Source of the DNA: Sinohyriopsis cumingii
Lineage: Eukaryota > Mollusca > Bivalvia > Unionida > Unionidae
Assembly (NCBI GenBank): GCA_028554795.2
Contig: CM068838.1
Location: 131,697,428 to 131,761,427 of the forward strand
DNA length: 64,000 bases
Direction: 5' to 3'
Shown here: one piece after another, positions 44,717-52,217 of the stretch
Layout: each line of letters begins with the position of its first letter
Position numbering within the stretch: the first letter of the stretch is position 1
Program-made: the position numbers and the translations under genes
The notes under the pieces: generated by a model
What the model was told of the DNA's origin: nothing
Seen by the model: the letters and a program-made list of their open reading frames with translations, nothing else
The model's database searches: none

Positions 44717-45066
44717 CATACGCTAAGAAACAATAAACAAAATCCATAATCTACTATCCACACAATCTTACGTGAGCGCTTACAAAACCCAAACTATACT
44801 CTTCACATACGCTAAGAACAATAAACAAATCCATAATCTACTATTCACACAATCGTACGTGAGCGGGTACAAACACAAACACAAACACACAAACACATAC
44901 GCTAAGAACAATAAACTAATCCATAATCTACTATCCACACAATCGTACGTGAGCGCTTACAGAACCCTAACTATACTCTTCACCTACGCTAAGAAACAAT
45001 AAAGAAATCCATAATCTACTATTCCCACAAACATACCTGAGCTCTTACAAGCACCAACACACAAAC
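44717..45066. repeat. four ~87-bp tandem units
   Basis: Units begin with ACATACGCTAAGAA at about 44717, 44805, 44895 and 44982 and contain AATCCATAATCTACTAT, CACACAATCGTACGTGAGCG and a variable CA/AC-rich end. Non-coding spacer between accessory cassettes 2 and 3. The regular GTACGTGAGCG site suggests a protein-binding array rather than simple filler. Confidence 0.75.
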
Positions 45067-45149
45067 ACATACCCTCACACTATCTTAAAAAAGAGTTAGT
45101 GTTTATAATCACACTACTCTACCTACACACATTGGCAAATCGATCGTTA

Positions 45150-45187
45150 TTTCTTTTCTAGAGTATTGGGTAGCCCTGAAAAGGGCT
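45150..45187 (-). terminator. histone-type mRNA 3' end B
   Basis: Minus strand: AAACCC, stem-loop AGCCCTTTTCAGGGCT (45187-45172), exact ACCCA (45171-45167), and purine-rich AGAAAAGAAA (45159-45150). Starts 33 nt after the stop of the 45221-45595 gene. The outermost base pair is A-U in place of G-C; the second G that SLBP recognises is kept. Confidence 0.85.
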
Positions 45188-45220
45188 GGGTTTTTTTTTT
45201 TGAACTTCATGGACACCTGG

Positions 45221-45595
45221 TTAATGGTGGCACCTTCCAGGCCTAGCGCCACATACACATCTTATCCCCCAGTTACTTTTTACCTTTTTGGGGGAGAGAG
45301 CAGAGGCAGGATATGTCGTTTCAGAATCCCAATTTTCGCTCTCTGGGATTCTGAAATTTCTTCTTCTCTCCTTTTCCTCCTCCTCCTCTTCTTTGCATCT
45401 TCTCTCCTCCTCTTTGTATCTTCTTTCCTCTTCTTCTTTATATCTTCTCTCCTCCTCTTCTTTGTTTCTTCTTTCCTCCTCCTCTCTTATCCTTCCCTCC
45501 TCCACAATGGCTTCCGCGGCCAATTCATTTAATATGCGCCTGGCATATTCCAGATGCACATGAAGTTCCAACAGTTTCTCCAGTCTCGTGTTCAT
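45221..45595 (-). CDS. coiled-coil accessory protein 2
   Basis: 124 codons: helical head (LEKLLELHVHLEYARRILNE), then a Glu/Arg/Lys coiled coil built of repeated EEEERRYKE units (residues ~40-75), then a non-repetitive tail ending CVCGARPGRCHH. The head resembles those of the two neighbouring genes (L-x-x-L-x-x-x-x-x-L-x-x-x-R), so the three are probably paralogues that diverged in the coiled coil. TATA-like CAGTATAAATT at about 45645-45656 with the shared element just upstream. Confidence 0.75.
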   Translation of the reverse strand: MNTRLEKLLELHVHLEYARRILNELAAEAIVEEGRIREEEERRNKEEEERRYKEEEERRYKEEERRCKEEEEEEKERRRNFRIPESENWDSETTYPASALSPKKVKSNWGIRCVCGARPGRCHH

Positions 45596-45657
45596 TTTTG
45601 GTGTTGATCAATCAACAAGGGTAGCTGGACTGCCGAACGAGTTTCAATTTATACTGA

Positions 45658-45750
45658 AAGCGCGGACGTGAAGGAAAACATCCCCTAAAAACATAAAATT
45701 GATCTTACCTACATCATGACCAAAAAACAACAACGCGCGGACCTAAAAGA
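45658..45750 (-). promoter_or_regulatory. shared upstream promoter element, cassette 2
   Basis: Plus-strand AAAGCGCGGACGTGAAGG followed by AAAACATCCCC, then AAATTGATCTTACCTACATC, ATGACCAAAA and a second partial GCGCGGAC core. Colinear with 44541-44640. Confidence 0.75.
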
Positions 45751-45932
45751 AACACTCACTTTTTATGCTACCCATCACTATTTTAAAATTTTTTATAAAT
45801 CACTTCAATAGACTATCCACATACGCAAAGCAATCCAATCTAACCCCAAATTTACACCTCAAACACCAAAAAAAAGACATCATTTTAATCTACTATCCAT
45901 ACCAACTTACTTAACCACTTACAAACACAAAC

Positions 45933-46062
45933 ACACAAACACATACCCTCACATTTTTTAAAAAAAGAGTTAGTGTTTATTTTCACACTACTCTACCTAC
46001 ACACATTGGCAAATCGATTGTTATTTCTTTTCTGGAGTATTGGGTAGCCCTGAAAAGGGCTG
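45933..46062. repeat. direct repeat of the cassette 3' flank (~130 bp)
   Basis: 45933-46062 and 45060-45188 agree almost throughout: CACATACCCTCACA, GAGTTAGTGTTTAT, CACACTACTCTACCTACACAC and ATTGGCAAATCGAT, then the histone-type 3' end. The duplication shows the cassettes, including the 3'-end signal, spread by copying. Confidence 0.8.
46024..46061 (-). terminator. histone-type mRNA 3' end C
   Basis: Minus strand: AGCCCTTTTCAGGGCT (46061-46046), ACCCA (46045-46041), then AGAAAAGAAA (46033-46024). Starts 28 nt after the stop of the 46090-46446 gene. Same variant as site B. Confidence 0.85.
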
Positions 46063-46089
46063 TTTTTTTTGTTTGCTATGGCATTCTTT

Positions 46090-46446
46090 TTAGTTTCTAA
46101 GAATGCGATGTCCTCTGAGGATAGACTTTCTGGCGATAGGTCTGCTTCTTCGGAAAGAGAAGAAGAACTCTTTGGTGTCGATACGACAATCGACAAAGCC
46201 TCTGTCAGCTTCAGGTTGCTGCTGCTGCTCTTGTTGTTGTTGTTGCTGCTGTCTCTGAAGTCTGTACTTCTCTGTCCATTCTTCTTTTTCCCTGTTCATT
46301 TCTTCTCTGAAGAGCTCTTCTATCAGGTCTTCAGTGATTTTTAACATTCTCACATTCTCTATTTCTTCTGGCTTCGGTATCAGACTGTGTCTGACCCTAT
46401 GCAAATTCACGTAGGCTTCGTTGAGCTTAGCTAGTTTGGAGCACAT
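46090..46446 (-). CDS. coiled-coil accessory protein 1
   Basis: Start chosen at 46446 (MCSKLAKLNEAYVNLHRVRH) because the longer frame runs through the shared promoter element at 46497. 118 codons: helical head, a helix with EELFREEMNREKEEWTEKY, a Gln run (residues ~74-88) and an Arg-rich end (RRSRPIARKSILRGHR). Related in layout to the other two left-end genes. Function unknown. Confidence 0.7.
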   Translation of the reverse strand: MCSKLAKLNEAYVNLHRVRHSLIPKPEEIENVRMLKITEDLIEELFREEMNREKEEWTEKYRLQRQQQQQQQEQQQQPEADRGFVDCRIDTKEFFFSFRRSRPIARKSILRGHRILRN

Positions 46447-46496
46447 CTTCTTAGGAGGATGAGTCGACAATGGAAACAACCCGGTTCTTAAAGTCA

Positions 46497-46525
46497 AAGC
46501 GCGGACGTGAAGGAAAACATCCCCC
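46497..46525 (-). promoter_or_regulatory. shared upstream promoter element, cassette 1
   Basis: Plus-strand AAAGCGCGGACGTGAAGG followed by AAAACATCCCCC, as in cassettes 2 and 3. TTTAAGAAC lies downstream of it in the TATA position (about 46485-46494). Confidence 0.75.
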
Positions 46526-46630
46526 ACACGGTTTTTGAGTCGCAACGTTTAGTGAGTGTCATGAGAGGGATAGTAAGAAATGAAAGAGCATCAATCCAAC
46601 AATCTTATAGCTAAACAAAAGACAAAGGCA

Positions 46631-46815
46631 TTTTTTTCAAAACACAACATTTTTTATTCAAAAATCACTTAACACTAAACAACAACTCTAACATTTTTAA
46701 CAATAATCCAACAATATAACATCAAACAATTTTTTCAAAACACAACATTTTTTATTCAAAAATCACTTAACACTAAACAACAACAACTCTAACATTTTTT
46801 AACAACAATGCAACA
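46631..46815 (-). terminator. duplicated poly(A)-signal module after the capsid gene
   Basis: Two copies (46631-46713 and 46730-46815) of an ~83-bp block, each with one minus-strand AATAAA (46658-46653 and 46756-46751) in the setting TTTTTGAATAAAAAATGTTG. They follow the major capsid stop at 46865. The capsid cluster therefore seems to end by ordinary polyadenylation, unlike the adjacent accessory genes. Confidence 0.7.
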
Positions 46816-46864
46816 CTAAAAGTTTCTCCACTAGGTAAAGAGGGATAACAGTCTTCCATGGTTT

Positions 46865-48178
46865 CTAGTAATCTAGGATGACTTCTCTCAAACTGTTGAT
46901 TTCTATGGTATTATCGAATTCTGCATACAGGATGACGTTCACCGTTTCATCAGGGTCTCGGTCTTTAAACTGAATTTCCACACGAATCTGGCCGGATTTT
47001 ATAGGGTGGAAATGTCCCTCGTCGCTGCCTTGGTCTGGAGTGAAATCGAAAGCCCACAAAGCGTAGCCTCCTGCATAATCCTCGTACGTAATACCGTGAC
47101 TGGTATTGGTTCCTAACTGTCCGGTGGCTTCGTACAAGGACAAGTACGATCTCAAGTAATTCTTCTTTTTAAAGTCAGGTTCGAAAGGTCGGGTACACAA
47201 GGTCTTGCCATCGCGACTGACTTCGATTTTGGACACGCCAAAGTGTTGAAAGTAGAAAGGATTTTTTTCGGCAGCTCCGTTGAAGGCTGTATTCTCGACG
47301 ATACCAACGATCAAACGTTTGGGTAACTGTCCTTGGAACAGATGATCTTCGATCATGGATCGCTGTTCCTTGGGAATGGTGAAGGTTTTCACTTCCACGC
47401 GTCGTATGGGATACTTGGCGGTCGTTCTGCTCAACGTCTGACTGATGTCGTTTCCCACTTTAGGTAACACTTCCACACGGCGTACGTAGAGTCTGGCTTC
47501 TAGGATTTTGGTTTTGTAACCGTCACTATCAGCCATCAAATGGAAAGCGGCACTGCTACGATTCAGTCTCAGGCGGACATCCACCCCGTTCAGCAAATAC
47601 TTTTCTTGCAACCACATGTCCAAATGCAAACGATCCATCAGTTCTAAACTTGTGTCGGCTCCCGTGATTCTCTTTCTTCGTTCTAGAAATCCATCATTGT
47701 TGTCTTTCTTTTCATCAGTTTCCAATATTTCAAACTTGGTAGGTTCGTCAGCTTCCCATACCACACAGGCATTGAGATGAGTGTTCTTGGCATCTATTCC
47801 GTACGTCAAGAGATTTTCCAGGTAGGCACGATAAGGGTAAGTATCCATGCTGCTACTGACCAGTTTGTTATTCAAATACAAGTCCACTCCACTGAACAAG
47901 GAATGCATGAAATTGTTGACGGGAGCTACTGCTTCATCGTCTATAGCACCTCCAGTCTTATCTAGAATTTTGACTTTCAGGTACAAGTAACTGCTATTCA
48001 GATCGATGTAATCTTCGGGCTGTCCTTTGATTTCAAACTCGATGGGAGCGGAATCGGTCAGTGAGGAGACGGGGTGAAATTCCACCCACTGGGATTCTTG
48101 CATCGTCATCATCGTGGGGGGCATGGCAAACAGGTCCAGTTCCGTCTTGGAACAAGCGCAAGATTCTCGGTGCATCAT
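46865..48178 (-). CDS. Polinton major capsid protein
   Basis: 437 codons. The N-terminal KTELDLFAMPPTMMTMQESQ and WVEFHPVSSLTDSAPIEFEI with the following DYIDL are typical of the double-jelly-roll major capsid protein of Polintons/adintoviruses. Motifs such as NNKLVSSSMDTYPYRAYLE lie around residue 105 and the C-terminus ends SLREVILDY. It would form the hexameric capsomers of an icosahedral particle. It looks whole and is tightly packed behind the pVI-like gene (16-bp gap). Confidence 0.92.
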   Translation of the reverse strand: MMHRESCACSKTELDLFAMPPTMMTMQESQWVEFHPVSSLTDSAPIEFEIKGQPEDYIDLNSSYLYLKVKILDKTGGAIDDEAVAPVNNFMHSLFSGVDLYLNNKLVSSSMDTYPYRAYLENLLTYGIDAKNTHLNACVVWEADEPTKFEILETDEKKDNNDGFLERRKRITGADTSLELMDRLHLDMWLQEKYLLNGVDVRLRLNRSSAAFHLMADSDGYKTKILEARLYVRRVEVLPKVGNDISQTLSRTTAKYPIRRVEVKTFTIPKEQRSMIEDHLFQGQLPKRLIVGIVENTAFNGAAEKNPFYFQHFGVSKIEVSRDGKTLCTRPFEPDFKKKNYLRSYLSLYEATGQLGTNTSHGITYEDYAGGYALWAFDFTPDQGSDEGHFHPIKSGQIRVEIQFKDRDPDETVNVILYAEFDNTIEINSLREVILDY

Positions 48179-48194
48179 TTTTTTGTCTCTTTTC

Positions 48195-48611
48195 TCAATA
48201 ATCGAAAACGTCTAAGTCTCGAACGGTTCTTCTTTTCTTGGCCTTTCTCGCTTGAAGTCTGGTGAAAGGGTGTTTTCTTCGTCGTCTCTTTCTGCCTTGT
48301 CCTTGTTGAATGCCTGACTCGGTAGCGTGCAGGGCATTTATAGGTGTTTCTCGTTGGCCTAAAATGTCTTTGCCCGTTTGCAGCAAGACATTTTTGCCTG
48401 CCCTCATGAAGGCTTCTTTAGGGTTTTGTTTGTCGATGATGACATTTTGGAGAAATTCTTTGCCTTGCGTCAGTGCCGCATCTTTCAAGGCGTGCAATCT
48501 GCGTGTCACCATCGGTTTCAACACCGGGGCCACCGAACGAAAGGCCGATTTTAACATATCTCCTAAGCCGTGTCCTCGCTGTTGAGCAACCCCTCGGTAC
48601 ACTGGATACAT
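48195..48611 (-). CDS. pVI-like minor capsid protein
   Basis: 138 codons. Begins MYPVYRGVAQQRGHGLGDML with an amphipathic helix (SAFRSVAPVLKPMVTRRLHA), an Ala/Leu-rich middle and a strongly basic C-terminus (GRKRRRRKHPFTRLQARKAKK). The RG-x-GHGLGD-x-x-x-S-x-F-R-x-x-x-P pattern is that of the Polinton minor capsid protein compared with adenovirus pVI. It lies 3 bp downstream of the penton gene. A homologous region occurs in fossil 1 (7690-8090). Confidence 0.8.
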   Translation of the reverse strand: MYPVYRGVAQQRGHGLGDMLKSAFRSVAPVLKPMVTRRLHALKDAALTQGKEFLQNVIIDKQNPKEAFMRAGKNVLLQTGKDILGQRETPINALHATESGIQQGQGRKRRRRKHPFTRLQARKAKKRRTVRDLDVFDY

Positions 48612-48614
48612 GAC

Positions 48615-49538
48615 TTAAGAGTCGTGAGAGAACCGTTTTCGAAAATGGAGTTTCACCGTGACTTTTCCTTTGGTGAATGCAATATTTTGTCCCAGATCTC
48701 CTTTTATAGCAATGTTGACCGTGTCCAAATACGACTTACTGACAGGCAAATAGTGAGGATGGACAAATTCGCGGTGGACGTGGTAAGTGTTTCCACCTTC
48801 CTCGTCAGTGTTCGTGGCAGAATCCACTTTGAAAGGAATGACACCCAGTAACGGTACGGAGGTGTGTCCCACCACGTTGTACTCCACCACATCGGAATAC
48901 ACGAACATCAAATTCAGTCCTTGGTTCAGTTCTACCGGGGCACGAAATAACTTGCTAAAAGACTCGTTGTCGTAAACGATGGGTAATTCGTTTTTCTTCA
49001 TCATGGTCTTTCTCATGTCCATGTCTCCGCCCAACATGTCATACAATTCAGGACAAAATAAAATGGACAGGATTTTACTCCGTTCAAATTTCATCAAGAA
49101 GCGACGAGCTGTTTTGTGGTATTCCATGGTGACACTTTTTTTGCCACTTTCCAAAGCTTTCAGAAACACGACATTAAACCTGGAGGTTGAGGTGCTGACC
49201 AAATGTTGACCACTAAAATAATAGCCTGGGGGAATGAACAAGTGATAGGTGGTGTACTTTTGTGTACGGGTTTTCTTGTCATATTTGACATTGCTATCCA
49301 TCCACTGTTGCATTTGCTCGTCATGAACTTCCACATCAAAAAAATTTTGATTGGGAAGGACATTGAGGACTTGGGTCGGGTGAATCATTTCTACTAAAGC
49401 CACTTCCCAATGGGCTTCGTGATCTAACTGGATGGCCTGAGGTAATTTGGCCGTGTAACAGCACAACGTGTTCTTGGGAAACACCTCCATGGAACTGTCA
49501 CTGGGTAAAGTTAAGTAAAATTGGTTTTGGTGACTCAT
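48615..49538 (-). CDS. penton (single jelly-roll minor capsid protein)
   Basis: 307 codons. The start MSHQNQFYLTLPSDSSMEVF and the following NTLCCYTAKLPQAI then WEVALVEMIHP are the recognised N-terminal strands of Polinton penton proteins; the end GKVTVKLHFRKRF is the last beta strand. Pentamers would close the capsid vertices. The stop codon region overlaps the next upstream gene's end by 4 nt (49535-49538), typical of compact viral-type operons. Appears whole. Confidence 0.88.
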   Translation of the reverse strand: MSHQNQFYLTLPSDSSMEVFPKNTLCCYTAKLPQAIQLDHEAHWEVALVEMIHPTQVLNVLPNQNFFDVEVHDEQMQQWMDSNVKYDKKTRTQKYTTYHLFIPPGYYFSGQHLVSTSTSRFNVVFLKALESGKKSVTMEYHKTARRFLMKFERSKILSILFCPELYDMLGGDMDMRKTMMKKNELPIVYDNESFSKLFRAPVELNQGLNLMFVYSDVVEYNVVGHTSVPLLGVIPFKVDSATNTDEEGGNTYHVHREFVHPHYLPVSKSYLDTVNIAIKGDLGQNIAFTKGKVTVKLHFRKRFSHDS

Positions 49539-49960
49539 AATTCCAGAGTTCTGTGGCTGTCCGAGGGGTTACTGGACGTCAGAGGCGTGTCTCCGTCTAA
49601 AATGGGGTTCTGGTTGTGATTGAAGTGGTGACTGGCACTGGCACTGGACACAAGGTTCCCTGGGTTCCCGTTCGAGGTGAATTTCAGGGAGGGATTAGGA
49701 AGCAGGTAACCGATGCAACTGCTCAATAAAATGGTCCACAATTGTTTGTCTCCTTGTTGCAAACTCAAATTGGCGATGGCTGCCCCGATGACACAATACA
49801 CCACGAAGATTTGGCAGAAAAAGACGATTTGCGTTTTAGGCACACGTTCTCCACACCACACCCACAAGGGTTGTTTTTGTAAATCTTGCACAGAAGAACT
49901 AGGTGAAGGAGGATTGGTCGACGTAGCTGCGTCTGCTGTGTGAAAGGGCATGATGGTCAC
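49535..49960 (-). CDS. conserved small membrane protein of Polintons
   Basis: 141 codons. Two hydrophobic helices: IVFFCQIFVVYCVIGAAIAN (residues ~45-65) and LWTILLSSCIGYLLPNPSLK (~73-92), with polar Ser/Pro-rich ends. The 'F-x-x-Q-x-x-x-x-Y-x-V...N-L-S-L...LW-x-x-L-L-S-S-C-x-G-Y-L-L-P-x-P' pattern is one I recognise from small proteins next to capsid genes in invertebrate Polintons; role unknown. Overlaps both neighbours by 4 nt. Confidence 0.7.
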   Translation of the reverse strand: MTIMPFHTADAATSTNPPSPSSSVQDLQKQPLWVWCGERVPKTQIVFFCQIFVVYCVIGAAIANLSLQQGDKQLWTILLSSCIGYLLPNPSLKFTSNGNPGNLVSSASASHHFNHNQNPILDGDTPLTSSNPSDSHRTLEL

Positions 49961-51066
49961 TTCTTTTTATAGTCGATGACTTGCGAAGCGTCGATCCAAG
50001 AATCAAAACTGGGTGGATATCCTTTCCAACGTACTTTGACTTCTTTGACACGTCGTTTGCCCACTTTACGGGTTCTGCGTTCGAAAATGCTTTCGATGTC
50101 GTACACGTCGTCTTCTTTTTTGGTGACACGTTGTAACTCGGGCAAATAAAACGTTCCTTTGAGCACTTCTCCGTTCATGTCTTCCAATTTATAGACGGCA
50201 GGATGACGGCCATGCACTCGTCCAGTGACGCGAAACAATTCGGTCGTCCAGTTAGGTAAGTAACCTTTGTCGAAAGTGCGTTTGGTTTTGCCAATGCGCA
50301 CCCAATCTCCTACGGCCAACTCTCCACTTTTCTTGGGGACAGCCCTCGTCGGGGACGTACCAAACAGGCGCTCAAACACCAACACTTCGTTCTCGGGAGT
50401 CACGTCTTGCGAGGCACGTCCGATGCTTCGATGGTAAGATTGGTTGTACGCTTGCACCAGGTGCGGTAAGATGTCGATGTACTTCAGAGTGTGGTGATGC
50501 GTAAAATATTTCCACATGCGTTCTTTCAAAGTGCGTTGAAAACGTTCCACGATGCTGGCTTTGGTTTCGGGATTCTCGGTGGTAAAAAAATGAATGTCAC
50601 GTTTCTTTAATTCTTTTTGGAAAGCTTGGTTCAGAAATTCGGTGCCTTTGTCCGTTTGCCATCGAAGAGGGTGACGACCGCTTTGTTTCAACACCCGTTG
50701 CAGGGCTCGCACTAACTCGCTGCTCGATTTGGAAGTCAAGGGCACGACCCAGGCAAATTTGGAAAAGACGTCGATGACACAAAACAAATATTTGTAGCCA
50801 CGATTGTAGCTGGCCAAATGAGAGACATCGGCTAAATCGGCTTGCCATTGATGATCGATGCCTTGCACTCGGGTGCGACTTCTGGCAAACTTGCGTCGAA
50901 TGGGTTTGTGTAAAGTGTAGGTAGCTTGTTCTTGTAACCATCGTTGCACTTGAGGTAAACGGAGACTTTTCAGTCGCGTTTTGGCAGCACGATACAATTT
51001 TTGAACTCCTGCGTAACCTGCAGGATGGGAGGGATCGTAGTAAATGCTGGCTAAGACTTTTTCCAT
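49957..51066 (-). CDS. Polinton integrase with chromodomain
   Basis: 369 codons. The retroviral-type integrase core has the acidic triad at about D77 (WQADLADVSHL), D139 (WQTDKGTEFLNQ) and E174 (KASIVERFQRTLKERM). An SH3-like DNA-binding part follows (GELAVGDWVRIGKTK), and a C-terminal chromodomain at ~320-366 (VKVRWKGYPPSFDSWIDASQ). Chromodomains can direct insertion to particular histone marks. The enzyme joins the element ends to target DNA with 6-bp staggered cuts, consistent with the GTTATT duplication seen. Looks whole. Confidence 0.93.
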   Translation of the reverse strand: MEKVLASIYYDPSHPAGYAGVQKLYRAAKTRLKSLRLPQVQRWLQEQATYTLHKPIRRKFARSRTRVQGIDHQWQADLADVSHLASYNRGYKYLFCVIDVFSKFAWVVPLTSKSSSELVRALQRVLKQSGRHPLRWQTDKGTEFLNQAFQKELKKRDIHFFTTENPETKASIVERFQRTLKERMWKYFTHHHTLKYIDILPHLVQAYNQSYHRSIGRASQDVTPENEVLVFERLFGTSPTRAVPKKSGELAVGDWVRIGKTKRTFDKGYLPNWTTELFRVTGRVHGRHPAVYKLEDMNGEVLKGTFYLPELQRVTKKEDDVYDIESIFERRTRKVGKRRVKEVKVRWKGYPPSFDSWIDASQVIDYKKK

Positions 51067-51087
51067 TTTTTTGTGCTGGTTGGTGTG

Positions 51088-51723
51088 TTAATAAGACACC
51101 CACTCTTGGAGGATGCTACTCTTTTTCTCTTGGGGTATTTTCTTGGATTGCAATGCTTTGCGTGTGCGACGAGCAATAGGTGTCGAAGAGGAGAAGGATG
51201 TCTGAGCGGGGGATATCGGTTCTTGTTTCACTTCTGTCTTCACTTCTGTCTTCACTTTCTTTTTCTCTTCTGAGGAAGAAGGGGTGGCCATCATCTTTTT
51301 AATCCATCCAATTCTGGAGGTAGGTGGTGTTGTTAACTTGCGTACTTTTTCTGGCGGAGTTTGAAACCCTTCCTCTTCTCCTTTTTCTGTCTTGGTCACG
51401 GGTACTGGTGGTACTGGTACTGGTACTGGTGATGGTGCTGGACTTTTCATCAAGGTCTTAAAATCTTTCAGAGTGGGTAGAGCTGTTTCGTCTAAAGCTT
51501 TCTGGTGAAAGAGTTGCAGTCGTTGCAAGAGTTGACCGTACTTTTGCGATTTTTCTGTTTCGGACAAATCTTGGCGATCCATCAAAGACTGCAGTTCGTG
51601 TTGTAACTGGGACATCTCGCTCAAATGGGGATTGGGAGGTAAATGCGGGGTGTGTTGTTCTTGCCACCGATGGTATTCCATCCATCGTTTGTAAGGCACT
51701 AAAGCTAGTTTTCGTCCTTCCAT
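51088..51723 (-). CDS. conserved Polinton protein of unknown role
   Basis: 211 codons. N-terminus MEGRKLALVPYKRWMEYHRW, a helix with LSETEKSQKYGQLLQRLQLF (residues ~54-73), a Pro/Val-rich linker (PAPSPVPVPVPPVPV) and a Lys/Ser-rich C-terminal part. 'ALVP' plus the 'L-x-x-x-E-K-x-x-x-Y-x-x-L-L-x-R' helix recurs in unassigned Polinton proteins usually encoded near the integrase. TATA-like GATAAAAAGG about 45 bp upstream (near 51768). Confidence 0.6.
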   Translation of the reverse strand: MEGRKLALVPYKRWMEYHRWQEQHTPHLPPNPHLSEMSQLQHELQSLMDRQDLSETEKSQKYGQLLQRLQLFHQKALDETALPTLKDFKTLMKSPAPSPVPVPVPPVPVTKTEKGEEEGFQTPPEKVRKLTTPPTSRIGWIKKMMATPSSSEEKKKVKTEVKTEVKQEPISPAQTSFSSSTPIARRTRKALQSKKIPQEKKSSILQEWVSY

Positions 51724-51771
51724 GGGGTTGTCAGGGGTCGATTCTGAGATCTTGGAACTTCCGAGGCCTTT

Positions 51772-52158
51772 TTATCTTGCTCCCACCAGTCCTCCCAACA
51801 TGGTTCCCAAGACTCCTTTCAGTATGGGGCCTAACAAGAGAGGTAAAATACCTCCACGTTGCACTAACATCTTCTTTTTTTGACGAATGGGAATTTTCTT
51901 TTGAACCATTTGGCGAAGAACGTGACGATGTTTGCCTAAGCATTGTTTCTGGTGTTTGGACAAAGGGATCGTGCCTTTCAAAACGTTTAAACAACATTCG
52001 CACACGTTATCGATGACCTCTTTGGAGGCTGTTTGAATGAGTTTTTTTCGTAGGGGTGGAGAAGCTTTGGACAGGACAGATAACATGTCCCCATGTTTGG
52101 CTAAACGTGGTGGCAGTCCTTTCCTTTTCTTTCCTTGGGGTTTTCTGGAGGGTGACAT
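51772..52158 (-). CDS. PX-like core protein
   Basis: Start placed at 52158 (MSPSRKPQGKKRKGLPPRL), because the longer frame would translate the TATA box TATAAAAAAG at about 52213-52221. 128 codons: basic head, a helical ASKEVIDNVCECCLNVLKGT segment, a Lys-rich stretch and a Gly/Leu hydrophobic C-terminus (RGGILPLLLGPILKGVLGTM). This is the well-known Polinton protein with an adenovirus pX/mu-like hydrophobic end. It probably binds DNA in the virion core. The downstream gene 52218-53138 looks like a paralogue. Confidence 0.75.
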   Translation of the reverse strand: MSPSRKPQGKKRKGLPPRLAKHGDMLSVLSKASPPLRKKLIQTASKEVIDNVCECCLNVLKGTIPLSKHQKQCLGKHRHVLRQMVQKKIPIRQKKKMLVQRGGILPLLLGPILKGVLGTMLGGLVGAR

Positions 52159-52217
52159 CTTTGAGTCTTCAGGAGCACCAAAAAAACACTGATACCCGAC
52201 TTGGTCACAGGCCTTTT

